Assembly: GCA_947624435.1 (NCBI GenBank)
Contig: CANQKE010000007.1
Location: forward strand, 1 to 64,000
Source of the DNA: an uncultured Ruminiclostridium sp.
GTDB taxonomy: Bacteria; Bacillota; Clostridia; Oscillospirales; Ruminococcaceae
Direction of reading: 5' to 3'
Length of the DNA stretch: 64,000 nucleotides
Position numbers and translations under genes: made by a program. Positions 52,328 to 62,284 of the stretch are shown piece after piece; the stretch's first letter is position 1, and each line of letters starts with the position of its first letter. The notes under the pieces were generated by a model. It did not search any database. It was not told the origin of the DNA and worked only from the letters and a program-made list of their open reading frames with translations.

Positions 52328-54613
52328 TTATTGATTAATAATTGTTATCATATTGTCATCTAACTGACAGTATTTTTTTATTTCCGTCGTTAAAGCCTGC
52401 AAATCGAAGAATGTATTGATGGTTATAAGCTGTAAGCCGTTAGACAATCTTTTATATCCGTCAATATATGACACATTGCGGTAAAAAGCATTATTTCCGC
52501 GAAGCTGTATCTTCTGTTCTGTAATGCGCGCCATTTCGAAAGGTTTGCAATTGATTGAAAATTCACAAATTTTGCTTAAGGCGTCTGAACAATCATATGC
52601 TATAACTGTTTTACCGCCAAGGCGAAGAACAACATTTCCTGTATCTGCACTTGACGGCGGTACATCCATCGTTTTTTCAATTACAACCTCAGGTTCAATT
52701 GTCGGCAAACGGTTATCAAAAACAGTTTGTTCTTGCGGTGTTCCATCAGGCTTTTTATCTCGAATAAGGGAATAATATCCTTCTTCGACTTCTTGAAGTT
52801 CTGAGCATTTGGACATTACCGCTTGGATATATTCTTCTGAAACTTCAGTTATGCCTTTATAAGACAGCAAAGACTTTATATCATATACGCCGAATCCGTC
52901 TTCATATTGCAAATGATCACTGTTTTCTTTGATGACTTCTATAATTGTCTTTGCCGAAACCTGAGTATTTAGTGCAGTAGACTGCTCGTGATCATCATCC
53001 GTTAAAACCGTCTGATCATCTTGTTCCTGAGCGATGTATTTAATTATCAGATCTTCATTTCTAATAGAGCAAAGCTCCATTAAGCGTTTAATGCGTTTAA
53101 TTATATCAACGGCGGATAAATTACCTTCCGCAAAAAAGTCGGTAGACACTCTAACAGCGTTGCAAAGCTTATAAAAATTGACATTATCTGCAAAGTCTAT
53201 TCGACCTCCGAACAGCGATTTGCCGTTCAAGCCTTTTAATATTTCGACATAGTTATTATTGTTATAAAGAGACATAAGAAATTTGGTGTATAATTCGCGC
53301 CAGCTTGTTACTGAATTTTCGACTCCGTTTATCCGAAAACAATAAGGCTTGCAATATGTACAGTCATGGGGATGATTAAAATCTACGGTTTTAATAATAT
53401 ATGATCCTGTTTCATTTGGCCGTCGGTAATTTTTCTTTGCTGATAAACCGTTAAGTTCTTCAATATATATATTTGCAAATTCAGCAAACTTTTTTAACGG
53501 CGCACGAAAAGCGTTGTTGTCAATATATTCATCTCTTTGAACGATCGCTTCTATTATCGTTTTGGCTTTTTCGACAGAAGCGGCTCCGAGGATATTTTCT
53601 TTGACCTTGAAAATATTTTGATATAGTCTTTCAACGCTATGAATACTTGATATATACTGATTTGCTGTCGTATTTGAAATATTGCTAACGTCTACAAGCC
53701 AATCAAAAAATGCTTTTTCTGTCAAGCGTCCGTTTTCAGATGAGGTCTGTTCACTTTTAGACTCCGGTGTTGGTTCGGATTCGGTTGTGGATCCCAAATT
53801 CGATAAGGTAGCAGCCGGAGCAACAGAAATATTTTTATAGTTTTTTGCTGAGTCAAGAAGTGAATCTAAAAGATTGTTGTATGACCGAAATTTTTTCCTT
53901 CTCTCGCGAGTTTCATTCTGTACTTCATAGTATTTGATATCATCATCAATATCAAACGATTCGTTATATTCTTTTTGGATTTTTCTAAGTGTAATATCGA
54001 CTTCGGATCTCAAATTGTCGAGATATTTAGTCAACTCATCTATATCGCCGGTCAGATGAGTGTATTTTTCAGAAGTTTGTTCCATTCCATGGCTTTTAAT
54101 TATGTCAATGCAGTGCGAATGCAGTTTCTGGATCAAACGAGCTTTGTTCAATACGGATAACAATTCATCGATATTGACGGTTTCGGAATAAATATATTTA
54201 AGATATTCTTTTCTTTCTTGAGTATAGCCGTTAACAATTTCTTGAACAAATTCAAGAACATTCTTCTCTATTCTTTCCTCAACATAATCATCCGAATCTG
54301 AAATGATTTTTACAACAAGCACAGGCTTTTCAAGATCATACTCTGCTTTAATGACCTCAACCGTGAAGCTGTATTTTCTGCTGTCTATTGCAGGCGCATA
54401 TAAAAAAGCCTGATCTTTTGGCAAAAGGCCAAGCTCTTTACCATCTTCGGTAAGAACGACAACAGCGTTAGGGTCAAGAATATTATTACTTTGGTGTTGG
54501 AGCGTCAAATTTTGATGATAAATCAGATTTTTGTGGTTTTCAGCACGGTTTTCATATTGTGTTCCGACTATCTCTATGATAGCCTCTCTTTGTATTTCTA
54601 TATTATTACTCAT
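52328..54613 (-). CDS. HIRAN-domain protein, first gene of the defence-like operon
   Basis: This 761-residue protein begins with a HIRAN domain (about residues 10-110: EIVGTQYENR, LDPNAVVVLTEDGKELGLLP, APAID), a fold that binds damaged DNA or 3' ends in HLTF/Rad5 proteins. Two coiled-coil stretches follow, then a SAM-like helical segment (FFDWLVDVSNISNTTANQYI) and a CTYCKPYCFRINGVE segment with three Cys. No nuclease or methyltransferase motif is visible. ATG 54613 fits the promoter at 54666-54694; earlier in-frame starts would cover it. Confidence 0.7.
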   Translation of the reverse strand: MSNNIEIQREAIIEIVGTQYENRAENHKNLIYHQNLTLQHQSNNILDPNAVVVLTEDGKELGLLPKDQAFLYAPAIDSRKYSFTVEVIKAEYDLEKPVLVVKIISDSDDYVEERIEKNVLEFVQEIVNGYTQERKEYLKYIYSETVNIDELLSVLNKARLIQKLHSHCIDIIKSHGMEQTSEKYTHLTGDIDELTKYLDNLRSEVDITLRKIQKEYNESFDIDDDIKYYEVQNETRERRKKFRSYNNLLDSLLDSAKNYKNISVAPAATLSNLGSTTESEPTPESKSEQTSSENGRLTEKAFFDWLVDVSNISNTTANQYISSIHSVERLYQNIFKVKENILGAASVEKAKTIIEAIVQRDEYIDNNAFRAPLKKFAEFANIYIEELNGLSAKKNYRRPNETGSYIIKTVDFNHPHDCTYCKPYCFRINGVENSVTSWRELYTKFLMSLYNNNNYVEILKGLNGKSLFGGRIDFADNVNFYKLCNAVRVSTDFFAEGNLSAVDIIKRIKRLMELCSIRNEDLIIKYIAQEQDDQTVLTDDDHEQSTALNTQVSAKTIIEVIKENSDHLQYEDGFGVYDIKSLLSYKGITEVSEEYIQAVMSKCSELQEVEEGYYSLIRDKKPDGTPQEQTVFDNRLPTIEPEVVIEKTMDVPPSSADTGNVVLRLGGKTVIAYDCSDALSKICEFSINCKPFEMARITEQKIQLRGNNAFYRNVSYIDGYKRLSNGLQLITINTFFDLQALTTEIKKYCQLDDNMITIINQ

Positions 54614-54665
54614 TTTATCGAACCTTTCGGAGCAACTATTATCAGAGCAACATTCTATTATAAAT

Positions 54666-54694
54666 ATTATATCACAATTTCGATAAAATAGCAA
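54666..54694 (-). promoter_or_regulatory. sigma-A promoter of the six-gene defence-like operon
   Basis: On the minus strand TTGCTA, a 17-bp spacer and TATAAT lie about 50 bp ahead of the HIRAN gene. It is the only good promoter found for genes 42,285-54,613, whose junctions are 11 bp or less. Confidence 0.65.
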
Positions 54695-54783
54695 CAGTTT
54701 CGACAAGTCTGACGGCGGTTATATTCCCAAATTTTCCGGTTATACTAATAACCTATCTGTCGGTTTAAGTAAGGAGGCAGTTT

Positions 54784-57700
54784 ATGCAGACAAAGGCGGC
54801 GATGTCGCTGCTCGCAAAGCAGCAAAGACGGCAAAGGCGCGTGATAAGCTCATATATTAAAACGCATTTTCCCGAAAGCTCGGCGGCGGCGGAGCTAAGG
54901 CTGCGGGAGCTTTTGCCGGACAATAAATTCCTTAACGTATTATGCGAAAATACCTCGGACGGATTGCTTCCGGTGATGTATAACGTTCTTTGCGGCTGCC
55001 GCGACAGCGAAGAGATGGAGCAAAAGCTGCGCGCCGCGATAAGAACGGAGGATATAGGCTACGCCGACGCGGAATTTATCCCGCAGCTCATCGCCGCAGG
55101 GAGAATGTGCAAATTATACGGCTATGCGCATAGGTTAGAGGATAGGGAGTTTCAAAGCGAGCTTAACGCCTTCATCTATCCGGTGAGAGTGGACGGGGAA
55201 CGCATGGTGTCGGTCTGCTCAAAACTGCACGAGCAGCTTATTTGCAGCAGGGGCTATTTGGCCGCCGATAACCGCACCCGCCGGGATATGCGGATAAAGC
55301 TCGCGATGGTGTCCAATGCCGCTAATATCGACGGGATAAGACTTGCTATGAGCTATCTTACCGGAGAGGAAAAAGGCGAGCCTATCGGCAGGCTTATCGA
55401 GGAGGATTTTCTGCGGGTATTCCCCACTCCCTCCGCCGGAAAATATTTCGGCTGGACGGCGGCGTCGGCGATGATCCTCACCGCAGCGTCGGCTATTATA
55501 TTCGGCAGCTTTGCCGCGCTGCTTTTGCTGCTGCCGTATTATACGCTTTGCAAAAATCTTATCGACAGGGCGCTTGCAAGATCGGCGCGGCTGCGCAGCT
55601 TTCCTCCGGCAAAAAATGACAACGCCGGGCATATACCCGACGAGGCGAAAACTCTCTGCGTTATCGCTACCTTGCTCACCGAAAAAAAGGACGTTTCAGC
55701 GGCGCTGGAAAAAGCGCGGCAGTTCCTTAACAAAAACCGCACCGAAAATTTACAGGTCTGCCTGCTGTGCGATCTGCCCCAAAGTAAGACCAAAACCGCG
55801 CCGGGCGACGAAGAAATGCTCTCGGCGCTTAAAAAATACGCAAAAGCTCCGGAGAAAAATATCAGCTTCGCGTTAAGAGAGCGCAGCTACAGCAAGACAA
55901 TGCGCTGTTATATGGGCTATGAACGCAAACGCGGCGCATTATCGCAGCTTGCAGATACGCTTATCGGCGGACAGAGAGCGTTTATATTTTACGGAGAAGA
56001 GCCTATCCGCCCGAAATATCTGCTGGCGCTGGATTACGACACCTCGGTCCCTATAGACGGGGCGGCGGCGCTGGTGGGATACGCCTGCGCCGAGCAGAAC
56101 CGTCCGGTGGTGGAGGACGGCAGGGTGGTAAAAGGCTACGGCGTGATAGCGCCCGGCTCGGTGCCTATGCTTTCGTCCTGCGTAAAGACCGGATTTTCCG
56201 CCATCTTCGGCGGGTACGGCGGAAACGGCTTTGCCCAGTACGGGATAAACGGCGATTTTTACGCGCGAGTATTTAACGAGGGGATATTCTGCGGCAAGGG
56301 ACTTATAGACCTGGACGCCTATTATCAGTGCTGTCGGGATCTGCCGGAAAACCGCATACTTTCCCATGATATACTGGAGGGCGGTCTGCTGCGCACCGCG
56401 GCTGTGCCGGAGGAATTTACCGAGAGCTTTCCCGCTGATACGGCGGGGTATTATAAACGCTTATCCCGCTGGCAGCGCGGCGATATCCAGAATATACCGT
56501 TTATATTTTCTGATTCAAAGCTGTCCGCGCTGGACCGCTGTAAGCTGATAGATAATGTTATAAGGGAGATAACTCCGATATTCACGTTACTTTGCTTTTT
56601 CAGCTTTTCGCCGTGGGTAGCCGTTATCTCGGCGATAACCGCGATAGCGCCGTTTTTCCCGATAATAACCCGCGATAACGGCGGGCGGTTTTTAAGCGGG
56701 GTGGTAGGCGGCAGAGAGCGGCTTATCTATAGGCTGCTGTGCGAGCTTATCTTAATACCGAAAAGCGGCTTATCCTCGCTCGGGGCGCTGCTTTTGAGCT
56801 TATGGCGCATGCTGACAAGACGGAACATGCTGTGCTGGACCACCGCGTTCGAGGTGTCGAAAAATGCCACAGGAGCGCTTAAAACCGCGAAAACATTGGC
56901 ATTATCCACACTTATATCCCTGCCGCTCAGCTTATTTTCTCCGGTGAGCTTTGGCGCGGCGGCATTGTTTTTATCCCAGATACCGGTATTTATCGCGCTG
57001 GATTCTCCCCGCCGCACCGTAAGCTTATCGTTAAAGCCGGAGCAGAAAAAAGCGCTTACCGAGCTTATGAAGGACGAGCTTGGCTTTTATCTTACCTATG
57101 CGAATAAGGAGAATAATTTTTTACCGCCGGACAACGTACAAACTGAGCCGGTGATGACTGTCGCATATCGAACTTCTCCGACAAATATCGGCATGTATAT
57201 GTTGTCTATGCTTTGCGCCGAAAAAGCGGGGCTGATAGGCAGGAGGGAATTTATAAACCGCACAGCCTCCGCTTTATCCACTGTCGAGGTACTTCGCAAA
57301 TACCGCGGCAATCTTTATAACTGGTACGACACCCGCACGTTAGAGCCGCTGAGCGGCTTTGTTTCCTCGGTGGACAGCGGGAACTTCGTCTGCTGCCTCA
57401 CCGCGTTAAAGCAGGGGGTAAAGGACTATGACAAAGCGCTGTACGACCGCATAAAAGCTGTCTGCGACGCGGTGAGGATAGACGCGTTTTACAGACCCGA
57501 CACCCGTTTACTTGCGATAGGGATAGACGCCGATACCGAAAAGCTCACCGACAGCAGCTATGATCTGCTGATGAGCGAGGCGAGGATGACCGGCTATTAC
57601 GGAGTGGCTAAAGGGCAATTGCCGATAGCGCACCGACACGCGCTGTCCGCGGTAAAGGGGCGCAGCTCGGTATATCGCGGCAGTCTTTCTTGGTCGGGCA

Positions 57701-60700
57701 CCTGCTTTGAATATTTCATGCCGCAGCTTTTGCTCCCCGCGCCGAGGGGCGGACTTATCTACGAAAATCTAAGATACGCTTTGCACTGTCAGAAAAAGGC
57801 GGCGCATAAGGGCTTGTTCGGTATCAGCGAAAGCGGGTTTTACGCGTTTGATCGAGAGCTTAATTATCAGTACCGCGCATTCGGGGTGAGGGACGCGTCG
57901 TTAAGGCCGGACTTTTATTTCGAGCCGGTATATTCGCCGTATTCGGCGTTTTTAATGCTGCCGTATGATTTTTACGGCTGCTTTAACCTGCTGGTGAAAT
58001 TCCGCGATATGGGCTGCCGCAGCGCGGATATGGGCTATTACGAGGCTATAGACTTTTCGCCGGAGCGCACCGACGGAGGCAGGACGGTAAAAAGCTTTAT
58101 GGCGCACCATAAGGGCATGAGCATAATAGCCTGCGCTAACGTGCTGCTGGGCGATATCGCGGTAAAATTATTCATGAGCGACGAGGATATGAAAAGAGGA
58201 GAAGAGATGAACGAGGAAAGAATAACCGGCGGCAATATGCTGTATAAAAACCGCCGCCCTGCTTTGCGGCCGGAGGAAAAGACGGTTAGGCAGGATAATT
58301 CCGGCTGCGGCTGCGGCTTTCTTACTAACGGCGGTATGACGGTGGCGGAGTTTTCCAAAATTCAGGCGGGCGAGGGCGCGCTGCAAAAAAGTATATGGCT
58401 CGGCCGCTCGCTTTTTTATCCGGCGGTGTACGGTCAGTATGACAGGAAAGAACCTAAGCGCTCCTTTATGGTAAGGATCACCGAGGACGATAATATATAC
58501 GACCTGCGCGGCGGGGATTTTTCCCTTAACAACGGGTATAAAAACGAGCAAAACGGGCTTATCATGACCGAAAATATCACTTTGGACAAAAACCGCCCCT
58601 GCGAACATCATGCGTTTTATGTTGAAAACCATACTCCGCACGAGCGAAAATTGTCGCTTAATATCTACCTGCGCCCCGCGCTCGGTTACGACAGGGCGGT
58701 GACTATGCACCCGGCGTTTTCGGATATGTTCATCGACTGCAAGTATAACGAAGAGAAGAATATTATCACCGTTACCCGCCGCATGAGGGATTCCGGCGAA
58801 AAAATATCCATGGCGATAGCGTTCGACAGTGAGCTGTACTGCTGCTTTGACCGCGAAAAGGCGGATATAAATAAGCCGCTGTTTGGCAATATCTTAAGCT
58901 TTGTCCCCGCGCCCTGCGTATATGTCAGTCTGCCGTTTACCCTTAAAAAGAACGTAGGCAGGGAAATCTCCATGTATATCTGCTGCGCAAATGATCCCGA
59001 TGACGCCGCTATTCTCGCCGGATCGGTGCGCGGTGAGGGTATGCAGGAGCTTACCATGCCGGCATATTCTCCGCTGTCGCGAATGATAGCGTTTTCCGTT
59101 CTCCCTTATTTAGTATACGGCGGCAGCAATATCACGCCGGACAAAAAGCCGTCCGGGACGTTTTCCGAATTGTGGCGGTACGGGATAGACACCTCCCGAC
59201 CGGCGGTATGCTTTACCTGTAAGCTGGACAACGACAGTCTTTACGCGGTGTTAAAAGCGGCAAGACGGCTGATAAGCGCGGGATTTGATTTTACCCCGAT
59301 AATTATCTGCGAGGCGCATTTCGACAGGATAAAAACGGCGGTAGAGCGCTCTTTCAGCTTTGATAAACGAACGGTGGTGATAAACGGTGAGGAGTTTCGC
59401 GATAACGATCTTGCGCTGTTGAAATATTACTGCTGTTATTTCGCCCCGGCAGAGCGGCCGACCGATAACCGTCCGGCAAAGCTGCCCGACAGACCGGAAA
59501 TAAAGACCTCCGACCGCGCGGATATGGAGGAGGGTTTCATCTCCGGCGGGTATGTGATAAATCATACCCCGTCCGTACCGTGGAGCAAGCCGCTTGCTAA
59601 TATGACGTTCGGCGCGCTGCTGCACAGTAATTCTCTCGGCTTTTGCTGGGCGAAGAACAGCGCGCTGAATACCCTCTCCCCGTGGGATAACGAGCTTACC
59701 GGCAGGGCGAAAGGTATGCGGCTTTATATCCTGCGCGGCGGAGAATATATAGATATTGTAAAGAACAGCACCTGCATTTTCGGCAAAAGCACCGCGCGGT
59801 ATCTTTCCCGCAAGGACGGGATAGTGTATGAGGTCACCGCGGCAGTCCCGAAAAAGGGAATGGCGGAGATAATACGGGTAAAGCTGGACAACTGCTCCGA
59901 GCGGGATATTTCACTTTCGGCGCTGCTTATCACAAGGCTGTCCGGCAAGGCGGTGACCGAGATAAACGACGGCTGCGTCACCGCGAGAATGTTATCGCCG
60001 GAGGGCTTTCACGGCCGCTTTGCGTTATACTCAAAAGGCGCGGTATACGGCACCGACCTTTCTGGCGCGCTGAGCGAGGATTTTAAGATAACACCGAACG
60101 GAGACTGCCTCGCCGCCTCTACAGGTATAAATATTCCCGCCGGACAAAGCCGCAGCGCGGTGTTTATAATTTCCTATGCTTCTCTTCATTGTCCCGCGGG
60201 AAAGACCGCCGGGGTCATGACAAAGCTTATAAAAGAAGAACAGCTTAAGACCGAGGACGTAAGCGGGATAAAATACGCGACCGGCAGCCGCTCGCTCGAC
60301 GCGCTGATGAATCTCTGGCTGCCGGATCAGATAATAAAGGGCAGGATATACGCCCGCACCGGCTTTTACCAAAACGGAGGGGCGTTCGGCTTTCGCGACC
60401 AGTTGCAGGACGGCATGGCGGCGGCGTATATAGAGCCTAAGCTGCTTAAATATCTTATACTGAAAAGCTGCCGCGCCCAGTTTGAACAGGGGGACGTTAT
60501 GCACTGGTACCACGTCAGCGAGGAGGGGATAAACGGCGTGCGCACGACCTGCAGCGACGATATGTTATGGCTGCCGCTGGCGTTATGCCATTATATCTCA
60601 CTTACAAACGACTGCGGCATAGCGACTTTACCGGTGCAGTACAGCACTGCGCCTATTCTTACCGGAAAAGAGCTTTACACCCGCGTCGGCACGGGTAAAG

Positions 60701-61518
60701 CGGATATAGTGATAAATCACTGTCTTAACGCGGCGGAATACGGCTACCGCACCGGAAAGCACGGGCTGCTGCTGTTCGGCGGCGGCGACTGGAACGACAG
60801 CTTTGACAAGGTAGGCGCAAAGGGTCAGGGGGAAAGCGTCTGGCTTTCGATGTTTTACTGTATCGTCTGCGATAAGCTGTGCGAGCTGCCCGACGGCATA
60901 ATTTCCGACGGGGCAAAGGAGAAATACCATGCCCGCGCCGCTGAGCTCAGAGAACGGATAAATTCCTGCGCTTACGAAAACGGCTGCTATCTGCGCGGCT
61001 TTTACGACGACGGCGAAAAGCTGGGCGCGGCGGGCAACAAATTTTGCGAGATAGATATACTGACGCAGGCGTTTTCGGTGCTTGCAAAAATAAACGACAA
61101 CGACCATATCGACCGCAGCCGCTCGGCGGTGAATATCGCGCTGGGGCGTTTGGTAGATAACGACATCGGGCTTATAAAATTGTTTTCCCCGCCTTTTTGT
61201 GAGGAGGAAAACAACCGCACCGGCTACGTCGCGGCTTATCCCAAAGGGGTACGGGAAAACGGCGGGCAGTACACTCACGCCGCGGTATGGCTTTGCATGG
61301 CGGTAAACCGGCTGGGCTATCCCGACGAGGCCAAACGGCTGCTTAAGCTTATCGATCCCGCGCTTAAGGACGAGGACGTCTACAAAAACGAGCCTTATTA
61401 TCTCTCGGCGGACGTGTACGCGCACCCGGACTGCTACGGCCGCGCCGGCTGGAGCTTATACACCGGAGCCGCCGGGTGGTTTTACCGCGCGGTAAGGGAA
61501 ATTTACGGGGAAAATTAA
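54784..61518 (+). CDS. Cyclic beta-1,2-glucan synthase-like protein (GT84 + GH94)
   Basis: This 2244-residue membrane protein resembles NdvB/ChvB. It has membrane helices near residues 222-255, a GT84 glycosyltransferase region with ALDYDTSVPIDGAAALVGYA (about 414), further helices near 597-628 and 703-738, and a C-terminal GH94 phosphorylase-like half with GFRDQLQDGMA and LFGGGDWND (about 1998, containing the conserved acid). NdvB polymerises and cyclises beta-1,2-glucan from UDP-glucose and is about 2800 residues, so this version is shorter. AAGGAGG precedes ATG 54784, and TATACT at 54741 is a possible -10 box. Confidence 0.85.
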   Translation: MQTKAAMSLLAKQQRRQRRVISSYIKTHFPESSAAAELRLRELLPDNKFLNVLCENTSDGLLPVMYNVLCGCRDSEEMEQKLRAAIRTEDIGYADAEFIPQLIAAGRMCKLYGYAHRLEDREFQSELNAFIYPVRVDGERMVSVCSKLHEQLICSRGYLAADNRTRRDMRIKLAMVSNAANIDGIRLAMSYLTGEEKGEPIGRLIEEDFLRVFPTPSAGKYFGWTAASAMILTAASAIIFGSFAALLLLLPYYTLCKNLIDRALARSARLRSFPPAKNDNAGHIPDEAKTLCVIATLLTEKKDVSAALEKARQFLNKNRTENLQVCLLCDLPQSKTKTAPGDEEMLSALKKYAKAPEKNISFALRERSYSKTMRCYMGYERKRGALSQLADTLIGGQRAFIFYGEEPIRPKYLLALDYDTSVPIDGAAALVGYACAEQNRPVVEDGRVVKGYGVIAPGSVPMLSSCVKTGFSAIFGGYGGNGFAQYGINGDFYARVFNEGIFCGKGLIDLDAYYQCCRDLPENRILSHDILEGGLLRTAAVPEEFTESFPADTAGYYKRLSRWQRGDIQNIPFIFSDSKLSALDRCKLIDNVIREITPIFTLLCFFSFSPWVAVISAITAIAPFFPIITRDNGGRFLSGVVGGRERLIYRLLCELILIPKSGLSSLGALLLSLWRMLTRRNMLCWTTAFEVSKNATGALKTAKTLALSTLISLPLSLFSPVSFGAAALFLSQIPVFIALDSPRRTVSLSLKPEQKKALTELMKDELGFYLTYANKENNFLPPDNVQTEPVMTVAYRTSPTNIGMYMLSMLCAEKAGLIGRREFINRTASALSTVEVLRKYRGNLYNWYDTRTLEPLSGFVSSVDSGNFVCCLTALKQGVKDYDKALYDRIKAVCDAVRIDAFYRPDTRLLAIGIDADTEKLTDSSYDLLMSEARMTGYYGVAKGQLPIAHRHALSAVKGRSSVYRGSLSWSGTCFEYFMPQLLLPAPRGGLIYENLRYALHCQKKAAHKGLFGISESGFYAFDRELNYQYRAFGVRDASLRPDFYFEPVYSPYSAFLMLPYDFYGCFNLLVKFRDMGCRSADMGYYEAIDFSPERTDGGRTVKSFMAHHKGMSIIACANVLLGDIAVKLFMSDEDMKRGEEMNEERITGGNMLYKNRRPALRPEEKTVRQDNSGCGCGFLTNGGMTVAEFSKIQAGEGALQKSIWLGRSLFYPAVYGQYDRKEPKRSFMVRITEDDNIYDLRGGDFSLNNGYKNEQNGLIMTENITLDKNRPCEHHAFYVENHTPHERKLSLNIYLRPALGYDRAVTMHPAFSDMFIDCKYNEEKNIITVTRRMRDSGEKISMAIAFDSELYCCFDREKADINKPLFGNILSFVPAPCVYVSLPFTLKKNVGREISMYICCANDPDDAAILAGSVRGEGMQELTMPAYSPLSRMIAFSVLPYLVYGGSNITPDKKPSGTFSELWRYGIDTSRPAVCFTCKLDNDSLYAVLKAARRLISAGFDFTPIIICEAHFDRIKTAVERSFSFDKRTVVINGEEFRDNDLALLKYYCCYFAPAERPTDNRPAKLPDRPEIKTSDRADMEEGFISGGYVINHTPSVPWSKPLANMTFGALLHSNSLGFCWAKNSALNTLSPWDNELTGRAKGMRLYILRGGEYIDIVKNSTCIFGKSTARYLSRKDGIVYEVTAAVPKKGMAEIIRVKLDNCSERDISLSALLITRLSGKAVTEINDGCVTARMLSPEGFHGRFALYSKGAVYGTDLSGALSEDFKITPNGDCLAASTGINIPAGQSRSAVFIISYASLHCPAGKTAGVMTKLIKEEQLKTEDVSGIKYATGSRSLDALMNLWLPDQIIKGRIYARTGFYQNGGAFGFRDQLQDGMAAAYIEPKLLKYLILKSCRAQFEQGDVMHWYHVSEEGINGVRTTCSDDMLWLPLALCHYISLTNDCGIATLPVQYSTAPILTGKELYTRVGTGKADIVINHCLNAAEYGYRTGKHGLLLFGGGDWNDSFDKVGAKGQGESVWLSMFYCIVCDKLCELPDGIISDGAKEKYHARAAELRERINSCAYENGCYLRGFYDDGEKLGAAGNKFCEIDILTQAFSVLAKINDNDHIDRSRSAVNIALGRLVDNDIGLIKLFSPPFCEEENNRTGYVAAYPKGVRENGGQYTHAAVWLCMAVNRLGYPDEAKRLLKLIDPALKDEDVYKNEPYYLSADVYAHPDCYGRAGWSLYTGAAGWFYRAVREIYGEN

Positions 61519-61568
61519 CTATACTAACAAAAATTTCCGTCGCAATAAACAAAATTTTCGTTAAAGGG

Positions 61569-61597
61569 TTGATTTCTTTATAAAAATATGATATATT
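61569..61597 (+). promoter_or_regulatory. sigma-A promoter of the phosphoribosyltransferase-like gene
   Basis: TTGATT (61569-61574), a 17-bp spacer and TATATT (61592-61597) precede the ATG at 61646. Confidence 0.6.
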
Positions 61598-61645
61598 TAA
61601 TTGTACAAAAAACCATGTCCCAAGGGGCATATTAAGGAGAGCATC

Positions 61646-62284
61646 ATGGAAAACCGTACACAGGAGATCACCCACAGCAAAAACAGCCGTATCAAGATAG
61701 GCATTATACCGGGACACTTCGCCACCAACCATTCCCACGTCAACTATTATGTCGATCTTAACAAGCTCAGACGCAGATTCAAGGACGCAAAGGCGGCGGC
61801 GGACGAGCTGGAGAGGATATATATTTCTACCCCGATAGACACTATAGTATGCCTTGAGGGCACGCAGATGATAGGCGCGCTGCTCGCGGAGAACCTTTGC
61901 AGCGGTCATTCCCATTCGATAAACAACAACAGCGACATAAACGTCGTCACACCGGAGCTTGACAGCAACAATCAGATGATATTCCGCGACGATACCCAGC
62001 CTATGATCTGGGGCAAGCGGATACTTCTGCTGATATCCAGCGCCTCTACCGGCTGGACGATAAGCCGCTGCATGGACTGCCTGAGATACTACAACGGCCA
62101 GCTTGTCAGCGTAGCCGCACTGTTCAGCGCGATAAAAGAGGTCGCCGGCATTGAGGTGCATTCGATATTCAGCTTAGAGGATTTCCCCGGCTACGAAAGC
62201 CACACCCCCGCCGAATGCCCGATGTGCAAAGCTAAACAAAAGGTGGACGCGTTGATAAACGCGCATGGGTATTCTAAAATTTGA
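61646..62284 (+). CDS. PyrE-like phosphoribosyltransferase-fold protein
   Basis: This 212-residue protein resembles small orotate-type phosphoribosyltransferases. It has a beta strand DTIVCLEGTQMIGALLAENL and a region ILLLISSASTGWTISRCMDC in the position of the PRPP loop. The usual acidic pair before the TGxT is replaced by Ser-Ser, so catalysis is uncertain. A CPMC pair lies near the C-terminus. ATG 61646 is chosen for its AAGGAG site. No pyrimidine genes are adjacent. Confidence 0.7.
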   Translation: MENRTQEITHSKNSRIKIGIIPGHFATNHSHVNYYVDLNKLRRRFKDAKAAADELERIYISTPIDTIVCLEGTQMIGALLAENLCSGHSHSINNNSDINVVTPELDSNNQMIFRDDTQPMIWGKRILLLISSASTGWTISRCMDCLRYYNGQLVSVAALFSAIKEVAGIEVHSIFSLEDFPGYESHTPAECPMCKAKQKVDALINAHGYSKI

